Of a stretch of 64,000 nt of DNA, positions 1 through 13,900 are shown piece by piece. Position 1 is the stretch's first letter. Every line of letters starts with the position of its first letter. The notes under the pieces were generated by a model. That model was not told the DNA's origin, searched no databases, and worked only from the letters and a program-made list of their open reading frames with translations. Both the position numbers and the translations under genes were made by a program. Origin of the DNA: Pelodera strongyloides (Eukaryota > Nematoda > Chromadorea > Rhabditida > Rhabditidae). Location: contig JAANDG010000099.1 of assembly GCA_036852015.1 (NCBI GenBank), positions 124,001-188,000 of the forward strand, in the 5' to 3' direction.

Positions 1-3000
1 TTGTACGCAGTAAAATGTGACACCATATAACTATTTTGCAATCTGCAATCATTTACACTTTTTTTTCGTGGGGAAATTCTACAAGAACTCTTGTTGAGTG
101 TTTATCATGCAAGCACTTTATGATAGCTCCTCAAGGTGGGCTTTATTCAAGTAGTACAAGCATGTCATGCAAACTGTTTTTTTTTATTTGGCAGCTAATA
201 TGAGACTTAAACATTCGTTATACCATCCGCCTAATACATAAGGATGTTTTTGGGTGGGGGGCATAATCCGCTTGGGTGATTTTTGCAGTTGCCCGTTGGG
301 ACAATGATCATTTCTCTTGGAGGAGAAGGAACTATAAATCAGAACACGTGCTATGGGGATGCCCATCCTCCCGGCGGCGAAGAGCGCTAGTGCGTGAGCG
401 AATAACTGACATAGATTCGTGGTCAATCAAAGGGAGGCAGAGCAACGGAATGGTTAGAGAAAAGGGTAGAGCACTGAGGACTCGTGCTGACTTCGAGAGG
501 TGACAGAGCTTCATGCTGCAACCACGCGAGAATGTGTAAAAAAAAAGACGGGGAGGGATGCAAGGCTCCCGCCTGCTCTTACTATTTAAAACTTGAAAAT
601 GTTACAGTGAATATTTCGAAAGGTGATCCGGAAGCGGTCGATCATTTAGAATATTATATGTTAATTTTGCGGTCTTCCAATAAATTGCCAATAAATGGTG
701 TGGAACTCAATCGTCCATTACACCAATCTCAAAACGACATAAAAAGTTATCGCTTATGCGGGGGAGGTTGACGTTTACTATGTGCGGATGTAGAAATCAT
801 AGGCTTTTAATCAAAAGGAGTCAATAAAGAAACCATGCACATTAAAGCCACATGATCATTGGTCACTTCATTTTGCTATATTTCCCCGTCGGGCAGTTTT
901 ATACTGCGGTCTGCCGGTTTGTTTTATTGACCGTAGCGAGTGTGCATCCCCAACACTCTCTGTGTGTCCCTCCTTGTGTTTTTATGGTGCGGGAGGCATT
1001 CGTTGTTGAGCCTTTACCTTTGGAAGGAAACGAGAGGGAGAAAGGAAAGGGAGATAGAGAGAGAGAATGACGAGTCATAGTGATCCTACTGACAAAACAT
1101 CTACAGTCATCTAGATCGGTCAATGGAATGAGAGCCACTAGAGTTCAGCGAACACTCACCGATTGGTTTATTTTACTATACTTGATCAAGTTTTGAGATA
1201 CACATATTTTTATTCTTCTTTCCGCACTCAGACATGCAATTGTGTCATTTCTTGTAAACAAAAAAATGGGCAATATTGCCTTAAAAGTACATTCACCATG
1301 TCAAATGTACTAAAAAGCCTGAGTTCGCTTGCGCTCAGTATGCACTATGCACTATGTCCCAACATAAACATCGCACTTAGCGAGTTCCTCCCTATATGAG
1401 CTCCGAGAAAACAACCCCCTGGAACTCAGACATGGGTTAGACTCAATTCACGTGGAAACAAACACGACAAACACACAAATGCCCGGGTGCGTTGGGGAAA
1501 ATATAAACAATTTTTCAGGTCTTCAATCGCAAGATGTCTTAAACGATCCTTTCATGAACCGCTCATGATTCCTGCAGACCACAGGTGTCTTGCAGCTGGG
1601 CATCTCGTGCTAGTCTGCACTGTCCTCCAATGTCATACATGTCCATGAATGCAAGCGCTTGCTCGTTCGTAATAGCATCAAGAATAGGGGCCGTTATGCA
1701 AGGTTTTGGCGATGCTTCCAACAGTAAAAAAATTCAATTTAAGATAGTCCCCTTTTGAAAATCAATTAACATGGACTTAGACATAAGTTATTGTTTTTTC
1801 CTGTGTGTATGTGTCAACCACAGGATCTTAGAGTTTTGGCAATCGTTTTGACAAGAATTTGTCTCACACCCCCGTTGTGGTAGAACAGTACTATCACTGA
1901 ATATTCGGTCCCATGTAGTCAACACCGAACAATTTGTGTTTCCATAGTGCTTCTGATTTTAGTAGCAGCCAGTTAGTGTTGCATTGGACAGAGTAATTTT
2001 TGAATATCTGAATTCGTTAACTCACATCTGAATAATCCTTCAATTAAGCTTCTTCAACGGAAAAGTCTAAAAGACATGCTTCGCGTATGTAATGCGTCAC
2101 AGTGGTGAGAGTGTTTCACGTAGTTTTCGTTTCTTTCATTCTCAAATTTCCCGAGGTGGGGTGATGCTGAGAACAGCAACCGGATAGGAACTTTTCTCGA
2201 ATTTGGAGAGGGTCACTGGGGGCCAGTGGGAAATGCGGGGATGTCCATCTTGTGTGGGTCGGGGGTCGATGAATCTGGAGGTCCCGACGACTTTAGACAC
2301 GGCGGAGACCCATGAGAAGCAGAAGTCTCAGAGTGAATTGTCTATCTGTAGGACACAGAGGAGAGTGAATGAAATGAAAGCACCCGCCGGAGAGAGACTA
2401 GAGAAGACAGAGAGGTGTGTGCACGTTGTTCCCCAAACTTGAAACGTGTTCCTTTTTCTCTTTCTTTCTCTCGTTTGTGGTTCGTCTCGCACACGATATA
2501 CAAGAAGATCGCCCGATCCATGTGCCCGTGTGTAGTTTTTGCCGGGGGAAAGCAGCTAGTGACCGAATGAAATGTCTTTTTTTGAAGAGATTATGCAAAT
2601 TAAACTGTTAAAACTCACGTAGTGGACAAGACCACTTGTGTGATAAAACATAATCGACGACTTTGAAAGCACTAGAGATGTATTGTGTAACGTGTAACGT
2701 CTTCATTTGTAAACTTTTTATTGTTCTGTTGTTTATGCAGGTAGGTTGATTGAAAAAATTAGTGTGGATACTTCATAAATTATTCTGCAATGCAAAATAA
2801 TGTACTGCACTTGCAGCTCCCTAATGGGTTTCCGTCATAGTTCAAAGTAGTTTTTACAAACTTGGCATGCAAATGAAGCTATGCATTTGATTGCCTTTCG
2901 TTTAAGACGAGGCTTACTTTCTCTTTAAAGGGGAGCAGAATGTCCCTCTGAGGAATGGAGCGGTCTGCTACTTCCTCGTTTTTCGTCTCGCCGTTGCTCA

Positions 3001-4481
3001 TTTTCAGGCTCAAAAAGCTTCCGACCGGCATGCGTTTTCCAAATTGGCGTTATTCGAGCGATTCCCATCGGGTTGTGTTCTTTGATCCCTTCGAGGGAGA
3101 GGTCTATTCAACGTTGGAGCAATGGGCAGACACCGATTTTAAGTGAAAAAGGAGCCCAGTCAATCCCTACATAATTCATGACTGACCATTGCCATGGAAG
3201 AAAAGGACTGCTGGAAACAAATATAGCGACAATATATGAATATATAGCATTTCAGACACTCACACATATGTTGTTACTTTCAGTCTAAAGAGTTTGTGTA
3301 CGAGATTCGACAGAATGTCATTATCACACCACACAACACCCGCAGTTTAATATATTTCAAGTTGAGGCTAAATGCTTCAAGGCACTGGTAACCCACGTGC
3401 AGTGAATCAGCTTGTCACCAAATTCTAGCGACAGATATATTGAACATGTATTTATACTACATGGAGCAATGGAAACAACCCGCTCGGCTACAATTTTCTG
3501 GCAGTTAAACACAGGAGCGGGGGAAAAACAATGTGCATCGGCGCGCGTGTGTCTCAGTGGAGATTGCTGCTGATGCAGGTGACTGTGTTTTGTCTCTTCA
3601 CGATGAACAGAGGTACCCGTTATTTATAGACGCAGTGTGCAAAATACACCCGGTGTGACAAATCTGATGCATTCGGCTGACAATAAATGTTACTTGTTAC
3701 GGTCTTTACGTTACGCTTTGCTTAGTACATAGCCGAACACCATGCAATATTTATTAAAATATGTGTGTGATTAAATATGTATTTTCTCAACAAAAATAAT
3801 GTAATACTTGGTTAGTAATATGTCGAGAAGAAATAGAAAACAAATAAAATCAAACAAAACGCGAAATTAACGGCATCCCATACATTTGGAATAAGTAGCA
3901 CTGGCTCTCACGTGAGTTTAAGTAAAACTATATCCGTAGATCAAAAAATCCCGCTCATAACCAAAAGAAGTAAAACATGATACAAGTAAACAATAAGTGA
4001 TCAGTGAAACAAACAACCGGAATTAATTTTTGTTTAAAAAATTAACCATGGGCATAGCTTTCGTACATGTATAAATGAGCAAGCACAGTAAAAGTTCAGT
4101 ACAATACAAGCAGCAAATAATGAATAAGCTATACAAAAAAAGCAAACAATGCAGAAAGGGAACACAAATAAGCAGGTACTCAAGAAATGAGAGCAACAAA
4201 GGCACTGATATTGTCCATTAAAGCAAAGTTTGCGCTTAAAGCTACACCCAACATACAAATAGGGAAAGAGCCAGTCGTTGCAAAGGCACTACTAAATATA
4301 CCGGAAAAGTTTACACATACTTATCATAAAGAATTGTTGCCAAATAAGGTACTATGCAGATACTAATATAGCAAAACAAACGGGATTCTTCGGTATAGAG
4401 TGATCCAAATTATCTTCAAAACGCGTGTGTCGCGAATAAACAACGATTGAAAGGTCAGGAATACTGAAAATAGCCCTATTT
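1..4481. other. No supportable gene
   Basis: Several open frames of 60-95 codons exist on both strands (for example 484-771 plus and 2955-3146 plus), but none shows a family motif, consistent splice sites or a partner exon. GC-richer patches with purine runs lie at about 300-500, 1020-1070 and 2160-2560 and could be flanking or regulatory sequence of a gene outside the window. Confidence 0.5.
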
Positions 4482-4487
4482 TTTATT
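4482..4487 (-). promoter_or_regulatory. Possible polyadenylation signal of the SLC4 gene
   Basis: AATAAA on the minus strand, about 480 bases after the SLC4 stop codon and beyond the hexanucleotide repeat. It is the first exact match I noticed downstream of the stop. AATAAA is common in AT-rich DNA, so this is only a candidate. Confidence 0.35.
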
Positions 4488-4803
4488 TCACCGCCAGATT
4501 CTTAACCAAGAACATAATCGAAAACTAAATATATTTTGGTGTCTGTGTAGAACATGAGTCAAGTACTATCGCATGGATGTTATAATTGCGATAAACTTCG
4601 GATAGTGAAAATTGTTTTTTATACGTAAATGTTGTTCATACAAATAAGGAATACATTGTATTAGACGGTATTCGTGGCGCATAATCAGACGAAAAAATAA
4701 AAATAGAAAAATAGGGGTGTTTTGAATTGTGCCTGTCTCTTTTAGAAGGAGGTTTATGTAGAGTTGACGTTGATTACAAAGTGGATCCGCCGTTATTATA
4801 TAA

Positions 4804-4841
4804 CAAAGAAAAAGAAAAAGAAAAAGAAAAAGAAAAAGAAA

Positions 4842-4873
<32 letters not shown>

Positions 4874-4950
4874 GAAAAAGAAAAAGAAAAAGAAAAAGAA
4901 AAAGAAAAAGAAAAAGAAAAAGAAAAAGAAAAAGAAAAAGAAAAAGAAAA
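4804..4950. repeat. AAAAAG hexanucleotide microsatellite in the SLC4 3' region
   Basis: About 24 units of AAAAAG with one interruption near 4866. On the minus strand this is CTTTTT repeated, beginning about 16 bases after the SLC4 stop codon, so it is probably transcribed as part of the 3' UTR. Long open frames over it are artefacts of the repeat. Confidence 0.95.
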
Positions 4951-4965
4951 CCATATCCCCGGTAT

Positions 4966-7900
4966 CTAGGTCGGGATCGGTGCGTGTGAGTAGAAGTTGT
5001 AGTCGTCTTCTTCCTCTTCAATGTCATTTTCTTCACCATCAAGCTGAAATTACTTATATAGTTGAAAGTGTATAAGTTTGAGCACTGCTTGACTTCTTTT
5101 CCGACCCACGCCGCACAGGTTCCGTTTCCGCTTACACGCTAATTAGTAATGCCTGGGCTCAGCAACAAACAAGTATCGCGCATGTTTTTTGCGCATTCTC
5201 ACTTTATGATTGATATGTCTGAGGGAATGGGATGTCATGAATGTAAGCAGCCATCTTGTAATCACTTTTTGTTCCTTATTGTTGTCTGTGCTGTTCACCC
5301 GGAAAATAAAACTCGTGTGATATCACACTTAGGATGCTGAATTCAATGCGTTCGCCCCGATTTATCCAGAAGTATTTTATGTCACAGGATTCCGTGACTT
5401 TAATTCATTTGTCTGCTTTATACTGCATTGCGTGCCGAATAAAAATATCTATTTTGGGGCAGACATTATCCAGCAACGAACGTAGGAAGGTAGAGTGTGA
5501 GAGAAGTACAGAGAGAGGGAGACTATGGATGTATTTGTTTGAGATAGAGAGAAAGAGAATTAGAGAGAGGGCCACAAATGAATATGGAATAAACTCGGAT
5601 TTGAGAAGACCCTCCTCAGGAAAATAGAAATAAGCGCCTAAAGTGACAACAACAAACAATTTTCAAGACGTCTCAAATTTTGGATGTCTAGGAACCGGAC
5701 TTATGTTACTTATGAAGTAGGACGTATATTTCATACACTGATTTCAACTTACCGCTTCCAGTTCCTTTTCATTGTAGAAGAAGGGAATAATCCACTTTCT
5801 AACGACAATGAAAGCAATCAATACCAGGGGAAAGATCGTCGACGTACGCTAAAATGAAATAAAAATAAAATACAATTACAATTTATGTGGATCACAACCC
5901 AAAAAAATCGTAACAGCGGAAAACCCCAATTTTTATTCTGTTAATCATTTCTGAGACGTACCTGGTAGAGTTTCACAAGCATGATCACGCCGACGCAAAC
6001 GACTTGAGCTACTGTATATGCTTTCATCTTAGACACCGTGGTCTGCAAAATTGATATTACATCAGGCTGTGGTTCAGAAATCCTTTTTGGCAGTTTGGGC
6101 CACACATATTACTGTATTTATTTATTACAAAGTGAGGCACGTGCACGATGCGTGGCACTCGCACCCCACACGTATTCCCCGAACTTTTATGTCAGTGACA
6201 AAGTGATCACATGGTAAATGATAGCAGCAATCAAGTGACAAATTGACATGTTAATCAGTCTTTCTCTCACTTCTTTCTCTAATTCACTTCTAGTTTCGCT
6301 CCCTCTATGGGCTCTCTCCAAACCCTAATACCGCCGTGTATATAGGGAACAATTACACAAGGTATTTACTTATTGGGGAGTTGCTTAAGTCGAAAATATC
6401 AAACGCAACTCGCAGTCATCCGACCCTTTTGCCACACCCTGCAGAAAAAACAGGAAAAGGGAATAATTGCCTAGGCCATTGGAAAAAAACGAAGAAAAAA
6501 AGGACCATGGCTGGTCACTGACCGTTTGATGACCATGTGGTGACCAGTGACAACGTGTCGAGACACTTGATCACGACATCAAGTGTTCGCCAAATGGTTG
6601 GCTTACAAAAAAAACTGGCACCTTCACCTAATATGTTCCTCTGTTCCCAATGGGTGCGCTTAATCTTTACAACAATTGTGGGCCAGCAGGCAAGTTCAAA
6701 ATCAACACGCCACCTGTTCATTGACAGAAATCCTTGTGATACAAACCTACACGTGGTTTCCGTTTTACAAACATCTAGCGCAAGCCGAGTTACTCGTTCT
6801 TTGGAGTTGCGCTTTTACAGAACTATCCCGCACGGAAATATATGATAAGCCCGACGTGATCATCACAATCTACCTGTTCATTGTGTTCCCCGACACGTGA
6901 CTTTAGTAATGTCGATGTCACGAATTAAAGGCCGCGCAGTACGAGCTTTACCCGCTGTTGTTTAAAGGGAAGACGCATAGATCACAGCCAAGGAGGTACG
7001 TGGTGTACTATTTGGTCTCGGGCAAAGTCTACCTATGTGGATTTCGCATGCACATCCTCCATGTCATGCGAAACATTATTACACATCTTTAAATTCATCT
7101 CTCATTGCACGAGATCATCCTGTTCCAGAGGACAAAGTCCAGGTTGTGCTCTAGCACGTGGGGAGTGTAAGATCGGTCATGGGTTGTGACGTCAGCAGAC
7201 CGCTAGGAACCACTATTTGTGACAAACAGGAGTGTTAGGGAGACGCATTCCACACACGGGAGATGCCTCAGGGAGCAACGAGGCTAGATTGTGAAGGTTA
7301 GGTATTATATACTGAGCATTCGACATGTGAGGGAAACACTGTGTTAAACGAACTAATTAATTATATTCCTGTTGCGTTGAGTCTATTATGTACAATAACA
7401 GATCGTACATTACAAGTTCAGCTTATTAAAAGCAAGGAGAAATTGCCTGTCGAGAGTTTGAAGCGCTGCATTACCTCCCTGTCGCTTCCCAAAGAAAAAC
7501 ATGTCTGCACGTTTTCTCCATTTTGCATTCTTTGCACCTGGATCTTATGACTTACTTTCGGAATCTCTCCGCTCAATTTTGTATATGATAAGATAGGGGG
7601 CTATATATAGCACGGTCACACACACCTACACTTGATACACAGTTGTGCGCCTTAAATAAATAGCGATTTTCAGAGCGATCCGAACGGGGGCCACGCCCCG
7701 AGCAAAAGCACAACATGAAGGACCCTGAGATGGTCATTGAGGACAACTATCACCTGATAGATGGTTGCTCAGAACTCCTCGATTAAAATGGTGCGCGCGG
7801 TTTCGCTGCTTCACCATAAACAATGACGACCTAAGTATCTAGTGGTCGAGGATGAAATAGCAAAACTTTCTTATATGGATTTCACTTGATACTGCATGTG

Positions 7901-10900
7901 ATAGATCCACCATTCAGTTGTGTTTCTAATACAAAGATCTTCTTGGACTTCTGCAGCGTATCACAAAAACGATCTTAGGAGCTCATCGAGAGGGTGCACA
8001 ACTGTCCTGGAATCCGGAGATCAGTGCCTGAATGAGAGTGCATGTCTGGGAGAGAGCGCCGAGTGGGAGACTGCAGGTATGACCCCACGTGGGGTTGGGG
8101 GATTCTTCGCGAAAGGTACACATGGCGGACACGTGTACACTCAAACGAGTTATGAGGAGATTGGGAGAGAGAGAGAGAGAGAAATAAGAATGTTTCGCGA
8201 AGGTTTGCACAGGAGAACAAATGCCCAATTCAGCGTTTGCAGCATATTCATAAGGAGGGGGCTCACGTCTTCAAGTAACATGTGCGCGTGCTCCAGTGTT
8301 GAGCTAATTCTTCTTTGTCAAGCGCTACCAACTTTGCGCATCGTCATACCCCATCCTGCAAACGATGTGTGACAAAGTTCAGTCGAGAAGTAAAAACAAA
8401 AATGCTTATGCCGGACTCCAATAAATCATTGACTCCAGGTTGCATTGGCTCAATAATGTATCACATGGTGAGGACGAAGGAAAACAGTCCTCTTTTGTGT
8501 TCTATTCTCGTCGTTTGCGACAAAATAATCATTTTCCGAATGGCCTTCCACTTCAACAATCAACACATTCCCTGTGACTTTGCAAAAGGAAATAAACACA
8601 TGATTCACGTGAATAACATTGTCGCATGATTACTCTTTCCTCTAACTGGTAGTTCAATCCGGCATGAATGGCGAGGGGATCAAAATGTAAGGATGATTAT
8701 TTGCGCGAATGAAGCGTGCTAACATTTTGAACGACCGAACGAATTTCACCGTAGCAAATTCATATTAAATTGCAGTCAGAAACAGTAATAACTATATCCC
8801 TTAAACCGAAGAGAATAAGTCATTGTTAGTCCGTCGAATGTGGACGACTTCAGGTGCCTTTTCAAGATGAAGTTTCTTTCATTTGTATTAATGGTTACGA
8901 GAACGACATCTAGAGAGTGTTCTTTATTTTTTTTGTGTTGCATTTCTGAAACCGGAGCCGCCATTCGATTCGCCCTCAGGGGCGTTGAATCGGCCCACTG
9001 GAATACTTCCGGCTACCGTGAGAATATTGCATTGTGCGTCTCTTAATATACCATCACGCTTCAAAGAGAGTCGTGAAACGAAGTACATATTCCTGAACCA
9101 CTCCTAATCGTGTGCCCCTCAATCCATATACAAAAATATATCGGCCCCCACTAAGCATCACAAGGTGGATTTGTCAAATTCTTCATAGCTGAGCACACAG
9201 TGAAAAAAAAATATTTAAAGACACTTAATTGTTTCTTTAGTTGGAATAGAAGTATATCAGAGTAAAGGTGTGAGACATTGATCCATTTTACAGACATCAT
9301 ACAATTGATGACCTGTTATGTAAACATAAACTGACTCCGTTAGCATAGGCGCGTTGCGGGAAAAACTTCTTCGGCGTAAGAAGGAGGAAGGACCGCTGAA
9401 GCAACTGTACTCCAGAAAGGTTCATAGTTCCCAGATAAAAGAAGACACCAAAGAGACACGCCATCGGAATACGGAGGATATTTCCTGAAACAATATTTGT
9501 CGCATTTAAATTATGGCAGGTCGAATCCGATCATCCATTCCCCCATTTTCGGGTAACTCACAATTGTGTTACTTGTCTGATTTTGTCGGCATCGAATATT
9601 TTTATCATTTAAATAGAGAAAGCTGACCTCCTAGGATGACGAATAAGATGACAATTGCAATGGCCAGTGTCGTGATTCGTTGCTCGATTACTCTGACGAC
9701 TCCTATAAGATGAGGTGTAATGCTTCTGCCACTTAGAACCCTTCCATGCTTCTATCAATTCCCTCGAACCTCTGGTCTTTTTCCCACTGCGGTTCTCCTG
9801 CCCATTTGCATGAATTGCGTTGATGTAATGGAGTATACTTATTGAATACTGAACACGTTTTCATTACCGTTTCCTTTTAACTAAGAACCATTGAACTCAT
9901 TCAATTCCACCTACCTTCTCTCTGTCCGGGCGCTCTCTTCACATGTATTGTGAGTGCATTCACATGAGCTCCACTTTGCACCGCCGCCGCACACATCCAC
10001 GGCAAACCGAGCAACGATAGAATGAAGGTCATAATGCCCATCAGAAGCATATCCGAGTGTAGTCCACCACCTTTCGTCAAATGTCTGTCCTTACGAAGAA
10101 GGAGAAGCCTGAACAAGGTGTTGACTTCTATGCGCTGAAATCAAACGAGTATTCTCAAATATGCTGTCAAATGTGTTGTTTTCCAAACGTTTCTTATTTT
10201 TGTGTCGGCTTTTGTGCGCATATTTTTGTTGTAATTCATTATTATCATCAACATAGTAAATAGTTGTATTATTTAACACAGTTTATGCTGTAACTTATCC
10301 TGTAAAAAGTAAATATACACAATTCGGATGGACCCATGTAGACAAGGCGCTCACTCGGTAATTCCCGTTTCCAGTGCAAGGAGGATGAAGATGAGACATC
10401 CTGCCAACGTTGATATGAGCAGCGTGAGGGGCGATATGTGGCCCATGGGATTGACAATCAGTCCATGACCTCTTGCTGATATTTTTGTGAAGCTCAGCGT
10501 ATCGGGAATTTCGAGTTTCTGAAGAATTGTTGTGTGTTGTTATTATTGCTTGACAAAACTGCACGTTCCATATATTTTTCTCAAGAATTTTATGTGTACG
10601 TAATAAGTTATTATTACATATATAATAATAAATCCCATTTATACAAATGATAAAAACATGCTAAATATATGTTTATTTTGATAAGAAGGCTTGTCAAACA
10701 ATGTACGAAACCAGCACAACGTGATTATCGTGTAAGTCATATTCACAACCTAATTTTATACCAAGTTGAGATGCCAGCAAGTTTGGCCGGTCTGGCTCGA
10801 CATCTTTCCATGAGGTCTTTAAAGGGGTGGGTTCACTAGAAAATCACCTTGTTTTTTAAAATTTAAAGGGAATGTCAAGCCGGTTTTTCATGTTGGGCTC

Positions 10901-13900
10901 AAAAAAAAGCCTATGTTTTGAAGGTAAGGAAAGTGAAAATAAAAATAAACAAAAACTTTCATATAAGAAGAAAACAATTTCAAACCCCTCCAAAAAACTC
11001 CTTCAATATGGGGTTCTGGTTATTTGGACAAAGTCAGTTATTTTGTGATAGCGCGTTATAGAATCTCTGAATTAGGCTTGACGCTCGCTTTAACAAGAGC
11101 ATAGAAAACTGTCTAGAATTGTTACCTACACTGAGAACGGGGCGCAATAGAAATGGGGAGCAAAATGCGCGCCGATCCGTTGCGGGAAACACTTTTCTTG
11201 GTTCGGCAAGCCGTTGTTTAGAGAAAGTGTAGGTTCGAATCCAACACGCTTCTTTCTTTTTGCAGTTGCTACTTATCCCGCACCGTTTCCGCACCTATTC
11301 GGCAACGTTTTGGGGGTGTTTCCCGCACCAAAACGGCAACCAGAGACGGTGAAAAAACTTTCCGCGCGCATCAAATTCTTTAAGTATTGATCGCACTGAA
11401 CAACAAAAAGTGCAAAAATAGTCACTATATACTTACCTTTTTTCACTAATATCTTCCGTGGGTAACAATTCCAGACAGTTTTTTGCTCTAGGTTAAAGTT
11501 TACTTTGTGCAATCAAAGAAAGCATAAAAAACAAGGTGATTTTCTAACCCATCCCTTTAAGATAAACACTGGTTTTTAGTTCGCATAACGAACAATGTGG
11601 ACATATAAAATAGGTCGGGAGCGCACCTTGACATACACAGAGCTGAAGAACACCTGATAAATCAGTGATACAATGCAGATGGCTAGGCCAACACCGAAGT
11701 CTCCAATGAAATTGCGGAGCTGTAATCATATAAAAATTAACCACCACGGCTTAAAAATTTCGCTTAACGAATTCAAATTTGAATTTTTTTACAAAAGTAC
11801 AATCAACACAGTACCACACCATTTGTTGAGCTGAATTGCACATAAATTTAGTTTACTCAAATTTTTTTCAACGCTCTAACAGTATGAGAAAAAAAACAGT
11901 TAGACCAACCCGGGTGTTCAAGAATTTTCCGTTTCTAAAAACGCGGAAGGCAATCGATAATCCGAAAGTAGAAGACAATAGCAGAACGGAAAGGAGGAAT
12001 GTATTCGGCTCGGCGCACGAATTTGGCTTCTATAATTTTGGACATCAAAGGACACACACATACAGTCATTTCGGCTAAATTTCACTTATGAGACAGTCCA
12101 CCGTCGCTCTGTAAGAGCACCTTCACTAGTCACCTTTTCATCCTTTATTTTACAACTATCATACCATGTGATCCAATGTGACATTGCAGACCTCGCGTGT
12201 TTCAATGTATCCGACAAAGGATAGCGTCGGATTCGCATCATATGTCTGAAATAAATATAATCAGTCGAGAATGTAACAAATTTCATATGAAACAGGTTTA
12301 AATTACTCTTATTAAACAAAACTGTCACTTACATCCATCAGGAACCTGCCACTCTCGATCATGAAGATAAACGATATCATAGCCGAGAAAATGTCTTCCG
12401 AGAATCTGGTCACTAAACAAGTTTCTGTAATAGTACCTATTTTGTGGACTGCCTATTGTACAATTCAACCTTAATTTTCAAACAATTTTACGCTGGCGAA
12501 AGTGAAACGATGTGCAACTCATGCACCTTGTTTCTGATTAAAAAAATAAACTCTGGATCTCATACCCATATGCAGGAGCTTGGCCAAGTCGGCGTACGCA
12601 ACAATGAAACATAGGATGAGCACAGTGACACCGGCAAGAAGGCGGACGGTCATGAAGTCCTCTCCATATGTTTCACAGTTCTAGACAAGATGTCATTATT
12701 CAAATGTCCTCAAATCCTCGTTTCTTTTGGGTTAGTGCATTATACAACAGTGAAACAGAACCTTGTACTAAAACATACCAGATAGAGTGAGGCTTCAAAA
12801 ATGAGCACAGGACCAGTGGGCGATTGTATGATCAACGGTTGGCAGGCAATCAGAGACCAGATAAGATTAGCAAGAAATTGAGCGTAAAGCACTTCCATAA
12901 TGCCGAAAACATCATTCGTATACTGTCCTTAAAATATTTAGGTTAGTTTTGCATATTGCTGGCTTTAAGTTGAATGTTCTCCATGCAAAGACACGTAACC
13001 ACCAAAAAATGCGTCTTACCAATAAGACCACCAAAAGTGATCGATGGTGCCATTGCTGCGAGAATGATGAAGAAGATGCATGTGACGCATTGCAAGTGGT
13101 AAGCATCCTTTATGTCCGACCTGAATACCTCGTATTATGTTTCTACACAGTAAATGTTAAGGAACTACTCACTTAATTTCACATTAGAGTGTCAAACGCC
13201 AGATGTAAATATTGTAAAGTATAATCTGGAAACTTGTGAATCTCAATGGCAACCTTCGATTATGGCCATGCTCTACTTCAACCCGTATAACCTACCAGTA
13301 TTGTGGGAATCTTCTCCTACAATCGTCTATCATTCCCGAGAAAGGTCCTCGCTTTTTAGTGGTCAGAATCGCCTCTTCTTCTTTGACAGAAGAAGTCGGC
13401 TGTCCTGAAGATTCTTGTTGATGAGTTAATAACATATATATAGGTGTATATTAACCAGCACGCGTGCTTAGAAACACATCAAAATGGATTAAACAATCAC
13501 CACTCCCTCTGAAAATGATCGCTCACGGTTAATGCAAAGGTGAATGCGCATAGAAAATTGCGAGCTTATCTTAACTGTAATAGCGCATCTTCTTTTTTAG
13601 TATGTTAGTGTGTTGACAGGACTTCCATTACGATTGTATTATGATTGTTCGAATAAGCCTTCATATATTATCAGTCACATGTTTGTGAGTGAGTGAAAGG
13701 AAACTGAAAACTTAGAGCACAACACCGTGATAGTATAAAGTCTAGTGTGTCCTTTCTGAAAGGTAAAGAAGATGGGGTTGCAGTAAATGTGGAAAGTCGT
13801 ACGGTTAGTGCTGCTAATTGTGATCAGCCGAGTGCTTATGTGTACCACCATGATACACTGTTTATCTTACTGTATAAGTATAGATCTCCGTTCAAATCCA

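Noticed and set aside
4727..5075. Long open frames over the AAAAAG repeat, giving Lys/Glu or Phe/Leu runs
   Set aside because: The repeat is open in several frames by its nature; real coding here is the last SLC4 exon on the minus strand in a different frame.
11140..11260. tRNA-like T-loop (GGTTCGAATCC) near 11225
   Set aside because: The stem has a mismatch, no complete cloverleaf or acceptor stem fits, and it lies inside a miniature element.
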